Below, piece after piece: positions 1-8,367 of a stretch of 41,315 nt of DNA. This stretch comes from Blastocatellia bacterium (GTDB lineage Bacteria > Acidobacteriota > Blastocatellia > Pyrinomonadales > Pyrinomonadaceae), in contig DNND01000021.1 of the NCBI GenBank assembly GCA_003488005.1, forward strand, positions 2,912-44,226, in the 5' to 3' direction. Positions within the stretch are counted from its first letter, which is position 1; each line of letters starts with the position of its first letter. The notes under the pieces are model-generated. The model was given only the letters and a program-made list of their open reading frames with translations, was not told the DNA's origin and made no database searches. Position numbers and translations under genes: made by a program.

Positions 1-1
1 T

Positions 2-131
2 GGCTTTAGCCCGGTGACAAAAGAGCGGTAGGAATCTCTTAACCGTTTTAACGGTTTACATGAGCGGGCACGGGAAACCGTCGAAACGGTTGGAATCGTT
101 CATGGTCAGCCGTGGTCACCGGGCTGAAGCC
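2..131. repeat. Nested inverted repeat at the window start
   Basis: Outer arms at about 2-17 (GGCTTTAGCCCGGTGAC) and 115-131 (its near-complement, GTCACCGGGCTGAAGCC) enclose two smaller dyads, one around 41-57 (AACCGTTTTAACGGTT) and one around 76-92 (AACCGTCGAAACGGTT). The region up to 231 holds no gene that I can support. It resembles the other GC-rich nested palindromes of this window (near 2.4, 8.0 and 36.4 kb) and is probably a REP/MITE-like intergenic element; its left edge may be cut by the window. Confidence 0.6.
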
Positions 132-231
132 GCGGTGCTAATGAGATCGCTCCGCGTGGACCACGATCGGACACTTTGTGCAAAGCTAGTAGCTAAGCAC
201 TCTATTTGCCCTCCGCGACCAGGCATTCCCG

Positions 232-2256
232 TCATTTCAAATGCTTATCAAACCAGTCGAGCACGTTGTGATACCAGAACGCAGAGTTCTGCGGTTTCAG
301 AATCCAGTGACCTTCATCCGGAAACAAGATCAATTTCGATTCAACACCCATGCGCTGTAATGCGGTGAAGAGTTCCAAACTCTGCGTGTAGGGAACGCGA
401 AAGTCGAGTTCGCCTGCAGTGACCAGCGTTGGGGTCTTGAAGTTCTTCACAAACATGTTCGGCGACCAGCGCGCGTACATCGCCGGGTTGGACCAGGGCG
501 TTCCTTTGAATTCCCATTCCGGAAACCACAGCTCTTCGGTTGCGCCGTACATGCTCGTCAGGTTGTAGACACCGGCATGCGAAACTAGAGTCTTGAAACG
601 AAAACGCGGATCATTGTTGTGGCCGAGAATCCAATCAACCATGTAGCCGCCATAGCTGGCGCCGGCCGCCCCGATGCGTGTGCGGTCAATAAATGAATTG
701 CGCCGCAGCACGTCCGCAACGCCGTTCATGATGTCGACGTAGGGTTTGCCGCCCCAGTCGCCGCTGATCTCATTTGTGAATTGCTGGCCATAGCCGGTAG
801 AGCCGCGTGGATTCGGCTGAAACACAACGTAACCCGCGTTCGCAAAAATCTGCGGGTTCCAGCGATAGCCCCAGTTGTTATTGAAAGCGCTTTGCGGGCC
901 GCCGTGAATGATGACTATGAGCGGGTACTTCTTGTTGGGATCGAAATCGACCGGCTTGACGATGAAACCCTGAATCTTCTTCCCCAACGCCCCAGTCCAT
1001 TCCGTTTCTTCGGCGGGCCGAAGCTTGGCCTGTGCCATCAATTCGTTATTGACGCGAGTTAAAGCGATAACACTTCCCGCATTGCCACGGAAAATCTCTG
1101 CCGGACCTGACAAAGTGCTGCTCACAAAAACGAATGTGTTATCCGGAGCCACTGCCAGGTTGCTTGCGAAAATATTGCCCGCGACTTTCTGCTGCGCTCC
1201 GCCAGTGACCGGAACTTTGTAGACATTCTCGTAACCGCGATCGCCGGCCGTGAAATAAATCGTGGTGCCATCGGACGAGAGCGCAACTTCGTCAACACTT
1301 AGATCAAACCCGCGCAACAACTCCACACTTGTTCCTGTTGCACGGTTGTACGCCATCAGCCGCCAGCGATCGGCTTCAAAACCCGCCGTCGCCTGCGACC
1401 GGTAAATGATGTACTTGCCATCGGGCGTGTAGACCGGCGTATCGTCGTAGCCTTTATTACTGGCGGTGATATCGCGCGCGGGGCCGCCGGCGGTCGGCAC
1501 GATGTAGACGTCGCTGTTCGTTGAGATCGCTTCAATCTTATCGGGATTGCGCAGGTAGGCGAGTTCTTTCGAATCAGGCGAGAACGAATAATCAACATCG
1601 CCTGCGACCGCGTAAGGCGGGGAATCAAAATCGCCGGGGGTCAGATCGCGCGCTACGCCGCCCTTGCTCGCAACTATGAAAACGTGCGTCCGCTTTTGAT
1701 CGCGCCACTCGACCCAATGCCGAAATAACAAACGATCGGTCACGTGCGCTTTGACTTTGCTTTTCTCCGCCGCTTCATCTTTGGTCCGATTGCATTCGTC
1801 GGTGGTGCAGTCGGGGTAAACGTCAGACACGAAAGCCATCCAGTTGCCATCAGGCGACCATACCGGGCCACCGGCGCCGGTGGAGATTTTCGTTACCTGT
1901 TCTTTGTTGCTGCCATCGGGTTCCATTACCCAAACCTGATCGCCGGTGACGTAAGCGAGCTTTTTGCCGTCAGGCGACCAACGTGGAGAACTGGAAGAAC
2001 CAGCGCCGTTCGTTAGCTGCTTCATATCGCCGCCGGCGCTCGACATGATATAGATTTGAGTGACTGTGCGGTTCGCATCGAAGTTAACGTCGCCGATAGT
2101 GAAGGCCACGCGCTTTCCATCCGGCGAAACTTGCGGGTCGCCAACCCGGCGAATCTTCAACAAGTCTTCAACTGCGTAATGACCGGTTTGCTGAGCGCTG
2201 GCGAATGATGCCAACACAATGACGGACAGTCCGAATGCAACGAGGAAGCGTTTCAT
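232..2256 (-). CDS. S9 family prolyl oligopeptidase-type peptidase, exported
   Basis: About 674 residues. The N-terminus is a signal peptide (MKRFLVAFGLSVIVLASFASA), followed by a TolB/WD40-like beta-propeller with repeated SPDGK-type turns over roughly residues 30-400, and a C-terminal alpha/beta-hydrolase domain. The catalytic triad is visible: Ser near 534 in GASYGG, Asp near 614 in GELDFRVP, His near 650 in DEGHW. Family members (dipeptidyl aminopeptidase/acylaminoacyl peptidase) cleave short peptides; the propeller filters substrates, and a periplasmic location is inferred from the signal peptide. I chose the ATG at 2256 because AGAGGG lies 5-6 nt upstream; an in-frame TTG five codons earlier lacks such a site. 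A second, only distantly similar S9 enzyme lies at 10.4-12.6 kb. Exact substrate unknown. Confidence 0.93.
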   Translation of the reverse strand: MKRFLVAFGLSVIVLASFASAQQTGHYAVEDLLKIRRVGDPQVSPDGKRVAFTIGDVNFDANRTVTQIYIMSSAGGDMKQLTNGAGSSSSPRWSPDGKKLAYVTGDQVWVMEPDGSNKEQVTKISTGAGGPVWSPDGNWMAFVSDVYPDCTTDECNRTKDEAAEKSKVKAHVTDRLLFRHWVEWRDQKRTHVFIVASKGGVARDLTPGDFDSPPYAVAGDVDYSFSPDSKELAYLRNPDKIEAISTNSDVYIVPTAGGPARDITASNKGYDDTPVYTPDGKYIIYRSQATAGFEADRWRLMAYNRATGTSVELLRGFDLSVDEVALSSDGTTIYFTAGDRGYENVYKVPVTGGAQQKVAGNIFASNLAVAPDNTFVFVSSTLSGPAEIFRGNAGSVIALTRVNNELMAQAKLRPAEETEWTGALGKKIQGFIVKPVDFDPNKKYPLIVIIHGGPQSAFNNNWGYRWNPQIFANAGYVVFQPNPRGSTGYGQQFTNEISGDWGGKPYVDIMNGVADVLRRNSFIDRTRIGAAGASYGGYMVDWILGHNNDPRFRFKTLVSHAGVYNLTSMYGATEELWFPEWEFKGTPWSNPAMYARWSPNMFVKNFKTPTLVTAGELDFRVPYTQSLELFTALQRMGVESKLILFPDEGHWILKPQNSAFWYHNVLDWFDKHLK

Positions 2257-2301
2257 AGTTACCCTCTTCAAAGTTTTCGCGGATTTTTGGCTAGCGGGAA
2301 T

Positions 2302-2310
2302 ATTATGGCA
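2302..2310 (-). promoter_or_regulatory. Candidate extended -10 promoter for the S9 peptidase gene
   Basis: Read on the minus strand the sequence is TGCCATAAT: a TGn element followed by CATAAT (5/6 match to TATAAT), about 46 nt upstream of the ATG at 2256. No convincing -35 box is seen, as expected for an extended -10 promoter. This is pattern-based only. Confidence 0.35.
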
Positions 2311-2358
2311 CTACTGTTCAGCGCGTGCACGTTTTCTTAATCTGAGAGTAGGGCTCAA

Positions 2359-2587
2359 CTGAGCGCCAAGGGCGCGAAATGCAAAAGCCTGGGGCAACGC
2401 CCCAGGAAAGCTCGCCTCACATAGAAGCGCTGTAGGCGCGAGATATCTGATGGCTTAGGTGACTACTGAATTGCCAAGAGAAGTTTGTCGCCACACGAAA
2501 TTTCGCACTTTCAGTGCTTGTTATCATTGACTGCATTGTCTTGGGGCGATGCCCCAGGCTTTTACATTTCGCACCTTTGGCGCTAAG
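2359..2587. repeat. Long inverted repeat with inner dyads, between S9 peptidase and acyltransferase genes
   Basis: The left arm (2359-2405) and right arm (2540-2587) are reverse complements with only a few mismatches over about 46 bp; each arm includes its own GGGGC-N-GCCCC hairpin (GGGGCAACGCCCC on the left, GGGGCGATGCCCC on the right). The central 134 bp has no ORF with coding character. Together with the rest of 2257-2619 this is a gene-free stretch of about 360 bp. The architecture (outer arms, inner hairpins, no ORF) suggests a non-autonomous REP/MITE-like element. Confidence 0.75.
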
Positions 2588-2619
2588 AACAGCAGGACAA
2601 AGTGTTCGCAATCTAATTA

Positions 2620-3963
2620 ATGGTTCGCAAAATCATACTAGGTGTTCTCAAATTCGCTTTGCGCGTCTATTTTCGGCGCATCGAAATAATTGGGCTGGAA
2701 CACGTGCCGCTCAAGTCGCCCGTCATCTTTGTTCTCAATCATCCCAACGCCCTGGTGGATCCTGTTTTTCTTTTTTGCCTGGCGCCGCGCCGCGTTTCGT
2801 TTCTCGCCAAAGCGCCGTTGTTCCGCATGCCGGTGCTGGGATATTTCATACGCGCGCTCGATTCCTTGCCCGTCTATCGGCGTAAGGATGAAGGGGAAGA
2901 TGTTTCGCGCAACGAAGAGACTTTTGTCGCCGCGCGCAAGCTGTTGGCCGGGGGCGGGACGATTGGAATTTGTCCGGAAGGCGTTTCCCACAGCGAGAAA
3001 CGACTGCTGCCAATTAAGACCGGCGCGGCCAGGATTGCCCTCGGAGCCGTCTCGACCGGCGAAGTAACGAATCTTAAGATTGTTCCCGCCGGCCTTTATT
3101 ACACTTCAAAGACCCAGTTTCGCAGCAGCGTCTTGCTTTACTTCGGCAAGCCTGTGGACGTCCCGCCGGTTGCGCTCGAAGAAACAGGAAATCTTCCGCG
3201 CGCGGCGGTGCGCGAGCTTTCCGACAAAATCGAATGCGCGTTGCGCAACGTGATCCTCAACGCCGAACAAGAAGAAGCGCTGCTAACGATCAGCCGCGCC
3301 GAGAAAATCTTTTCCGCGGAAGCGGATGAAGAGTCGCGCGAGAGCCTGGCTCAGGAACTGCAACTACAGCAGCGATTCATAAAAGCCTACACCGTTTTAC
3401 GCGAGCAGGCACCCGAGCGTTTGCGCCGGCTTGAATTGCGCCTGAGTCGCTTTGAACAGGAACTAATGCAGGCTGGTGTCGATCCGGATGATTTTTCGCC
3501 GCCGCCGGCGCCGGCCATAGTCTTGCTGCATATCTTGATTCGCATTGCCGTATTTGCGGTGCTGATTGTGCCGGCGACCTTGGGAGTTGTGATCCATTAC
3601 CCCGCCTACCGGTTGGGCCGGTATCTGGCGACGCGGTTTTCTCGAGACGAGGAAGACGTTATTTCAACCGTAAAAATTATTTCAGGGATGTTGTTCTTTC
3701 CGTTGACCTGGTTGCTGCTGGCCGCGCTGGTTTACAAATGGCTGAATTGGGAACTGACGCTGCTGGCGCTGTTGGTGATTCCGCTATTGGGTTATCTCGC
3801 GGTGCGATTTTTTGAGGAGTTCGATAAATCCATCGGCGGCTTGCGCGCACTTGCCTTCTTCTTAATGCGGCGAAGGTTCTTTGTCCGCTTACTTGCCGAG
3901 CGCAAAGCAATCCACAGGGAAATTATGGCTTTGGGTGAGGAGACTGCAGTCGCAAGCCAGTAA
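2620..3963 (+). CDS. PlsC-type lysophospholipid acyltransferase with C-terminal membrane segments
   Basis: 447 residues. The N-terminal half is a glycerol-phosphate acyltransferase domain: NHPNALVDP (residues about 48-56) is the catalytic NH...D block in the form used by the DHAPAT/Gat-like subfamily, and CPEGVSHS (about 118-125) is the EGxS acyl-acceptor motif. It should acylate (lyso)phosphatidate or a related glycerophosphate at the inner membrane. Residues about 225-285 are charged and probably coiled, and three or four hydrophobic segments follow (about 293-320, 350-400), so the protein is longer than a minimal PlsC (about 240 residues) and membrane anchored by its C-terminus. No clear ribosome binding site precedes the ATG; the gene follows the inverted repeat at 2359-2587. 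Exact substrate is not decidable. Confidence 0.88.
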   Translation: MVRKIILGVLKFALRVYFRRIEIIGLEHVPLKSPVIFVLNHPNALVDPVFLFCLAPRRVSFLAKAPLFRMPVLGYFIRALDSLPVYRRKDEGEDVSRNEETFVAARKLLAGGGTIGICPEGVSHSEKRLLPIKTGAARIALGAVSTGEVTNLKIVPAGLYYTSKTQFRSSVLLYFGKPVDVPPVALEETGNLPRAAVRELSDKIECALRNVILNAEQEEALLTISRAEKIFSAEADEESRESLAQELQLQQRFIKAYTVLREQAPERLRRLELRLSRFEQELMQAGVDPDDFSPPPAPAIVLLHILIRIAVFAVLIVPATLGVVIHYPAYRLGRYLATRFSRDEEDVISTVKIISGMLFFPLTWLLLAALVYKWLNWELTLLALLVIPLLGYLAVRFFEEFDKSIGGLRALAFFLMRRRFFVRLLAERKAIHREIMALGEETAVASQ

Positions 3964-4020
3964 ATATTAAGTGCTGAAGAAACGACGAGGGGAAAAGGGG
4001 GAGTGTTGCCTGGTTGCAAT

Positions 4021-4332
4021 CTATTTCTTGCGCGCTTTTGCCGCGTTCGAAGTTTTCGATCCTTTTGCTGGCGCGCGACGTTTGCCGCCCGCAGCCCGGA
4101 CCGAGCGACCTTTGCGACCTTCGCTCTGAATTCTGCCTGCCTTCATTAAGCTTTCATAACTGCCGCGCACTACGTTGCGTGCTACTTTCAGTGAGTTTGC
4201 CAGCTCACGTTCGCTCGGAAGATAACTGCCGACAGTCATCGCTCCTGATTCGATAAGGCTCGTGAGTTGGTCCGTGATCTGTTTCGTCATGGACTCAGGA
4301 CGTTTACGGTTGACACGAATAGTTGTTTTCAC
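4021..4332 (-). CDS. Short GntR-type winged-helix DNA-binding protein with basic tail
   Basis: About 103 residues. The first 65 residues are a GntR winged helix: MTKQITDQLTSLIESG, then the recognition region YLPSERELANSLKVARNVVR. There is no effector domain; the remainder (GRKGRSVRAAGGKRRAPAKG and on) is a Lys/Arg/Ala-rich tail like those of histone-H1-like proteins. A GTG start at 4332 is preferred because GGAGGAG sits six nt upstream; the ATG at 4350 would add six residues but the Shine-Dalgarno would then lie inside the gene. It faces the acyltransferase gene convergently. Role as a transcription factor or small nucleoid-associated protein is inferred. Confidence 0.8.
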   Translation of the reverse strand: MKTTIRVNRKRPESMTKQITDQLTSLIESGAMTVGSYLPSERELANSLKVARNVVRGSYESLMKAGRIQSEGRKGRSVRAAGGKRRAPAKGSKTSNAAKARKK

Positions 4333-4536
4333 CTCTGACTCCTCCTCCATTCGACCGATTATTTTTTAGGGGAAACCGAATTCTATGCAGCGTAGCGTGA
4401 TGTGTCAACATGTGAATTTTCGTATTCAAGAGAAAGGGACCACGCTGCCGGGTTCAAGCGGAACGCTGCGCTTTGGACCACCCGCTCGGTGACATTTCCG
4501 TTACGTTTCCCTAACTCATTCATGACGGATTGGTAA

Positions 4537-4634
4537 GGATGAAGGCGGAAGGATGAAGGCGGAAAGATGAAGGCGGAGGGATGAAGGATGAATGCCCGTT
4601 TCATCCTTCATCCTTCAGCCTTCATCCTTCAGCG
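4537..4634. repeat. Heptanucleotide inverted array (GGATGAA/TTCATCC) at the rsmA start
   Basis: Fourteen consecutive 7-nt units in perfect phase: eight of the type GGATGAA or GGCGGAA (4537-4592), a 7-nt centre TGCCCGT (4593-4599), then five of the complementary type TTCATCC or TTCAGCC (4600-4634). The RNA would fold into a long hairpin. The rsmA start codon at 4581 lies inside the left array and the right array is translated. Confidence 0.92.
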
Positions 4635-5447
4635 CCTGGCCATCGTCCCTCAAAGCGCTTTGGACAGAACTTCCTCACTGACAAATCAATCATCAAACGA
4701 ATAATTGCGGCGCTCAATCCGCTGCCCGGCGAAACGATTGTTGAAATCGGCGCGGGAAGGGGAGCGCTAACGGCGCCACTCATCGAACGCGCCGGTCAGT
4801 TGGTTGCGATTGAGTTTGATCGAAACTTGATCCCGATTCTTGTCGACGCGTTCGGGGCACAGGAGAATTTCAAACTCGTCCAGACCGATGCGCTGATTGC
4901 AGATATCTGCGCCGAAATTCGTCCGGCCACGACGGCTCGAGTGGTTGCCAATCTTCCTTACAACATCGCAACCGCCGTGCTACAGAGATTGATAGAGCAA
5001 CGAGCGTGTCTGACCGAGCTGATATTGATGTTGCAGAAAGAAGTGGTCGATCGGATTATCGCGCCTCCGGGTTCTGGCGAGCGCGGCTATCTTTCGGTTT
5101 TCGTTGAAGCCTATTGCGAGACTGAAAAACTTTTTGATGTCGGTCCAGCTTCATTTCGCCCAGCGCCGAAGGTTTGGAGCACGGTCGTTCGTTTGAAACT
5201 GCGACCGAAGATCGGCCTTGATCTTCAGGAAGAAAAGCTTTTGTGGCAGGTTGTCAGTGCTGGTTTCGCGCAGCGCCGGAAGACGATTCTGAATAACTTG
5301 CGGAGCGCGCCGTCGCCTTTGCAGGATCGGTTGAAAGCTCACGGCGGCGCCAGCATCGTTTTGTGTCGAGCGGAAGTCGAACTGCAGCGCCGCGCCGAGA
5401 CATTGGCGCTCGACGAGTGGACGCGCATTGTGCGCGCTCTCGGCTAA
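4581..5447 (+). CDS. rsmA: 16S rRNA (adenine1518/1519-N6)-dimethyltransferase
   Basis: 288 residues. Core motifs of RsmA/KsgA: RFGQNFLTD (residues about 26-34), the SAM-binding loop VEIGAGRGALT (about 55-65), acidic EFD, and the catalytic NLPYNIAT block (about 125-132). It dimethylates two adjacent adenines in helix 45 of 16S rRNA late in 30S assembly. The first 19 residues (MKDECPFHPSSFSLHPS...) are not part of the family and are encoded by the heptanucleotide array; no in-frame ATG, GTG or TTG exists between 4581 and the conserved region, so the start is effectively fixed by the repeat. AAGG and GGAGGG upstream are also repeat units. It converges with the small Cys-rich gene downstream. Confidence 0.95.
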   Translation: MKDECPFHPSSFSLHPSAPGHRPSKRFGQNFLTDKSIIKRIIAALNPLPGETIVEIGAGRGALTAPLIERAGQLVAIEFDRNLIPILVDAFGAQENFKLVQTDALIADICAEIRPATTARVVANLPYNIATAVLQRLIEQRACLTELILMLQKEVVDRIIAPPGSGERGYLSVFVEAYCETEKLFDVGPASFRPAPKVWSTVVRLKLRPKIGLDLQEEKLLWQVVSAGFAQRRKTILNNLRSAPSPLQDRLKAHGGASIVLCRAEVELQRRAETLALDEWTRIVRALG

Positions 5448-5483
5448 TCAAGATTGAGAATTCGCGTCTCGAGTAATGCGCGA

Positions 5484-5714
5484 TCAGTGTTTGCCGCACT
5501 GCGCAAGACAGTGGCGATAGACTGAAATACAGGCGTGGTCGTTGCCCTTTTCGTGGTTAAGAAGACATTGATAGAGCAAGCCTACACAGGTGCTAACGCA
5601 AGCAGGATCCGGCAGATCCGGTGGTGCCGGCGCCGAGCTGGTGGTAACTCCCGTGGCAACTATGATCACGATCATGAGAGTGAGTACGCGTAGGTTTCTT
5701 ACCATACTTTTCAT
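5484..5714 (-). CDS. Small exported Cys-rich protein of unknown function
   Basis: 76 residues. A hydrophobic N-terminus (LRVLTLMIVIIVATGVTTSS) looks like a signal peptide. The mature part has six cysteines (CVSTC, then single C, C, C..C near YQCLLNHE, HACIS, RHCLAQC), enough for three disulfides in the periplasm. The start is supported by GGAGG four nt upstream of the ATG. I do not recognise a family. It is convergent with rsmA and lies downstream of the beta-propeller gene on the same strand, 146 bp away, so it could be its own unit. Confidence 0.6.
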   Translation of the reverse strand: MKSMVRNLRVLTLMIVIIVATGVTTSSAPAPPDLPDPACVSTCVGLLYQCLLNHEKGNDHACISVYRHCLAQCGKH

Positions 5715-5860
5715 ACGGCCTCCTGAGGCTGGGTCGGATTCTCAATTGCGGGACTAGATTGGTCAGGACAATAGTCCCGTCGAACTCAGGAGTCAATACC
5801 CAGAGCGGGCAACTTGTTGGCATCGCCGGGCCAACCTCTCATCGGCCGAGATTTTCAAGC

Positions 5861-7801
5861 TTATTCACCTGCGATAACTCTTGCATGAACTCGGTCGGGC
5901 GCGTAGTTCACTCGCCGCAGTTCCCGCATTTGACCTTCGCCGATCATTCCTTCGACGATCTCGTAGCCCATCAAAGCCAGGACGCGGCCCTGCACAAAGA
6001 TTGGTCGCGAGTTGCCATACCAATCAACGCATGATGCGCGACAAGCATCGTCCACAGCCTTGTCCGACTGCGCCACAAGCTCGCCCACTTCTTCAAAGTG
6101 CAGCGAGTCATTTCGCAGAAAAAGAATTGCGGAGGAGCTGTCAAACAAGTGTTGATAACCGGGACGCGCGGGAGTGCTGATCGGCAGTCCCAATATGCCA
6201 GAGTCCGGACCATCAGGTTTGTAGAAAAATCCCTGACTGCGCAACTCCGCCTGCGACGCCCCTTTTCGCGTAAACCGATCCGCGACTTCGGGCCATTCAC
6301 CTAACCGCACTGCTGAGAATTGCAGGTCGGTCCCGTCAGTTCCGATCACGACAGCATCGTTACCGAGTTGCTCAATTCGATCTACACCATGCGGCAGCAG
6401 AATTCGGTTCACCTCGCCGCCGGCCCAACGAACCGCGACTAAATTCGAACGACCAGTCTGCTGTGGATAACCCCAGCCGCTGCCCGTTCCGTACAACAAG
6501 TAATGGCCGACGAACCGATTCTGAAAAGTATATCCAGAGAGTTTCGGAAGCTTGCGGTAGTTGAAAGTTGGTACGTCCTGGCTGCCGTCAGAAAAACTGG
6601 TCAGCGGCACCCGCATCAAGGCCACGTCACCCGCAGCTACTTCCGCGCCCCACATGCCGTCGCCGACAGAATCAGCGCGCACCAGCACATTCAAATTGCC
6701 GTCGCTGCTTTCGAGAAATGAAAACTGATCGATCGGAGCGCCCGCGACACCGAGCGCGCTCGGGCTCGAGCCATCAAGCGGCAGGCGATAGACCATCGAC
6801 TGCGTTCGCGTTTGATCGCCGCGATTCACCCAGTCGTTTACCCAGACATAGACTGCGTCGGGCGAGACGTAGAACACGCGTCCCGGCGGGCCAAGTACCG
6901 CCGTCGCTTCACACTTAAAGTCACCGCCGGAAAGATCGCAGACGGTAACGGTATGCAATGCAGTTCCGTAATTCAGTTCGAGATTCCGTTCGGGGCGATA
7001 AATGTTTGTTGCTGAAACTATTCGCTGAAACTCGGCGGCAGTAGCACCTTTATGCCACTTGCGCACGGCAGGAAAACTTTGAAAGGGATTCTCTGCGTAA
7101 CTGTTCAGATAAAGCGGGCTGTAGAAAATCAATTTGTTGCCGATTAGGCGGCTGGCGTAGTTGCGCGATGAATAATAATCGTTCGAGCGCAAATGATAGG
7201 TGGAGCGGTAGGCCAGATTTCCGGTGCCGTCGATATTGAACAAACCTACTTCGGTACCGCCGCGTTCATAGCTGTAACCAATCACGGCAATCGTGTCGGC
7301 CGAAACCAGCATCTCGTCATACCACGTATTGCGCGGATCGATGTCTGGCCCAAAAGCGTCAACTGCGGAAATCGGTTTCAACGCGTTGCCGCCGATTGCA
7401 ACCGTAAACAGGCGGCCTCGTCGCAGCACCACCAAATGATCACCGTGCAACTTGACGATGCCGCCTTCATCAACACCGGAGTGCTGCACGTTGGTGATCG
7501 ATTCATTCTCGGCTTTTGCCAAGCCGGCAACCGAACCAGCCGTTGTTGGCGCGGGAGCGGCCGCGTCCGAGTATGCACTCTTTGCACTCGCTTGGCGGGC
7601 GCGTCGTTGCTTCTCCGCAATTTGGCGCAAATAGGCCGCCAACTCCAGGTCCGACTTAAACGCGCGCATGTTCTTTTTGACGGGCGCGGTCCAGCCGCCC
7701 GCGAAGACAGGTGGAATAGCGTCGCCAGGGATTTCGCTGAAGGCGGGCAATACGAACATGACGAGTAGCGTGACGACGGCAAGCAGCGAAAGTTTTTTCA
7801 T
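5861..7801 (-). CDS. Exported beta-propeller domain protein
   Basis: About 646 residues. A signal peptide (MKKLSLLAVVTLLVMFVLPAFS) is followed by a charged helical stretch (LAAYLRQIAEKQRRARQ) and then a long beta-rich region with the hallmarks of the Beta_propel family (secreted C-terminal propeller distantly related to WD40): NVQHSGVDEGGIVKLHGDHL near the start of the propeller, then LIGNKLIFYSPLY, VYVWVNDWV, GYTFQNRFVGHYLLYG. Homologues are extracytoplasmic proteins of unknown biochemical role. I moved the start to the ATG at 7801 because GAGAGG precedes it and the signal peptide then begins properly; the upstream TTG at 7867 would add 22 residues without family support. Confidence 0.85.
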   Translation of the reverse strand: MKKLSLLAVVTLLVMFVLPAFSEIPGDAIPPVFAGGWTAPVKKNMRAFKSDLELAAYLRQIAEKQRRARQASAKSAYSDAAAPAPTTAGSVAGLAKAENESITNVQHSGVDEGGIVKLHGDHLVVLRRGRLFTVAIGGNALKPISAVDAFGPDIDPRNTWYDEMLVSADTIAVIGYSYERGGTEVGLFNIDGTGNLAYRSTYHLRSNDYYSSRNYASRLIGNKLIFYSPLYLNSYAENPFQSFPAVRKWHKGATAAEFQRIVSATNIYRPERNLELNYGTALHTVTVCDLSGGDFKCEATAVLGPPGRVFYVSPDAVYVWVNDWVNRGDQTRTQSMVYRLPLDGSSPSALGVAGAPIDQFSFLESSDGNLNVLVRADSVGDGMWGAEVAAGDVALMRVPLTSFSDGSQDVPTFNYRKLPKLSGYTFQNRFVGHYLLYGTGSGWGYPQQTGRSNLVAVRWAGGEVNRILLPHGVDRIEQLGNDAVVIGTDGTDLQFSAVRLGEWPEVADRFTRKGASQAELRSQGFFYKPDGPDSGILGLPISTPARPGYQHLFDSSSAILFLRNDSLHFEEVGELVAQSDKAVDDACRASCVDWYGNSRPIFVQGRVLALMGYEIVEGMIGEGQMRELRRVNYAPDRVHARVIAGE

Positions 7802-7977
7802 TGTGGCCTCTCTTGTTTTCAATGGACGATTCAAACGCACTCGTCCCATGAACGTGGACCAAGACAAAACTTGCGCAGGTTTTTGGGGAGTACTTAGAAG
7901 CGTCAGGGAGGCAAGTCAGAACTGTATTTAAGGAGTTCGCTATCCGACAGTTATCGTCAACCTTATTTACGTTTCAC

Positions 7978-8330
7978 GGCTTTGCCGCCTTCCGTGCGGA
8001 AAGGCTCTGCCTTTCCGTTTCAGGTAGTAATTCTTGAGGCTTTGCCTCCGTCGTATTCTTGAGGCGCAGCCTCAACGACATATCAGGATTTACGGAAAGG
8101 CAGAGCCTTTCCGCACGGAAGGCGGCAGAGCCAATACGAGTGGCGGCACTTCGCCCCAGCGGGGCGAGATGTTTATAGACCGGTGATCCTTTTCTCTGGT
8201 CCTTAGCTCCGGAGGAGCGCAACCGCTTTTGCCGGGCCGCGCTATAGTTCTGTTACGGTTTCGCTCCTACCGGAGCGAGATCCTTTCGGGGTGTTCGTAG
8301 CTATAAGCATCTCGCTCCGCTGGAGCGAAA
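7978..8330. repeat. Cluster of nested palindromes
   Basis: Within the gene-free stretch 7802-8367 a 41-bp arm (7978-8018) and its reverse complement (8092-8132) differ at a single base. Between them sit GAGGC-N-GCCTC dyads near 8035-8048 and 8058-8075. Further hairpins follow: CGCCCCAGCGGGGCG (near 8153-8167), GCTCCGGAGGAGC (8207-8219), GCTCCTACCGGAGC (8264-8277) and CGCTCCGCTGGAGCG (8312-8326); CGGAGCGAGAT and ATCTCGCTCCG pair across 8272-8320. No ORF here has coding character. This looks like a composite of two or more REP/BIME-like elements. Confidence 0.8.
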
Positions 8331-8367
8331 GCCAACTCGACTGTTGCGCTTGGAAGTTGATCCACCA

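Noticed and set aside
4537..4634. Repeat arrays as CRISPR
   Set aside because: Units are 7 nt without unique spacers and with inverted arms; there are no cas genes.
7974..8222. An 82-codon minus-strand frame across the palindrome cluster
   Set aside because: Its sequence is just the inverted repeats read as codons; no ribosome site and no family.
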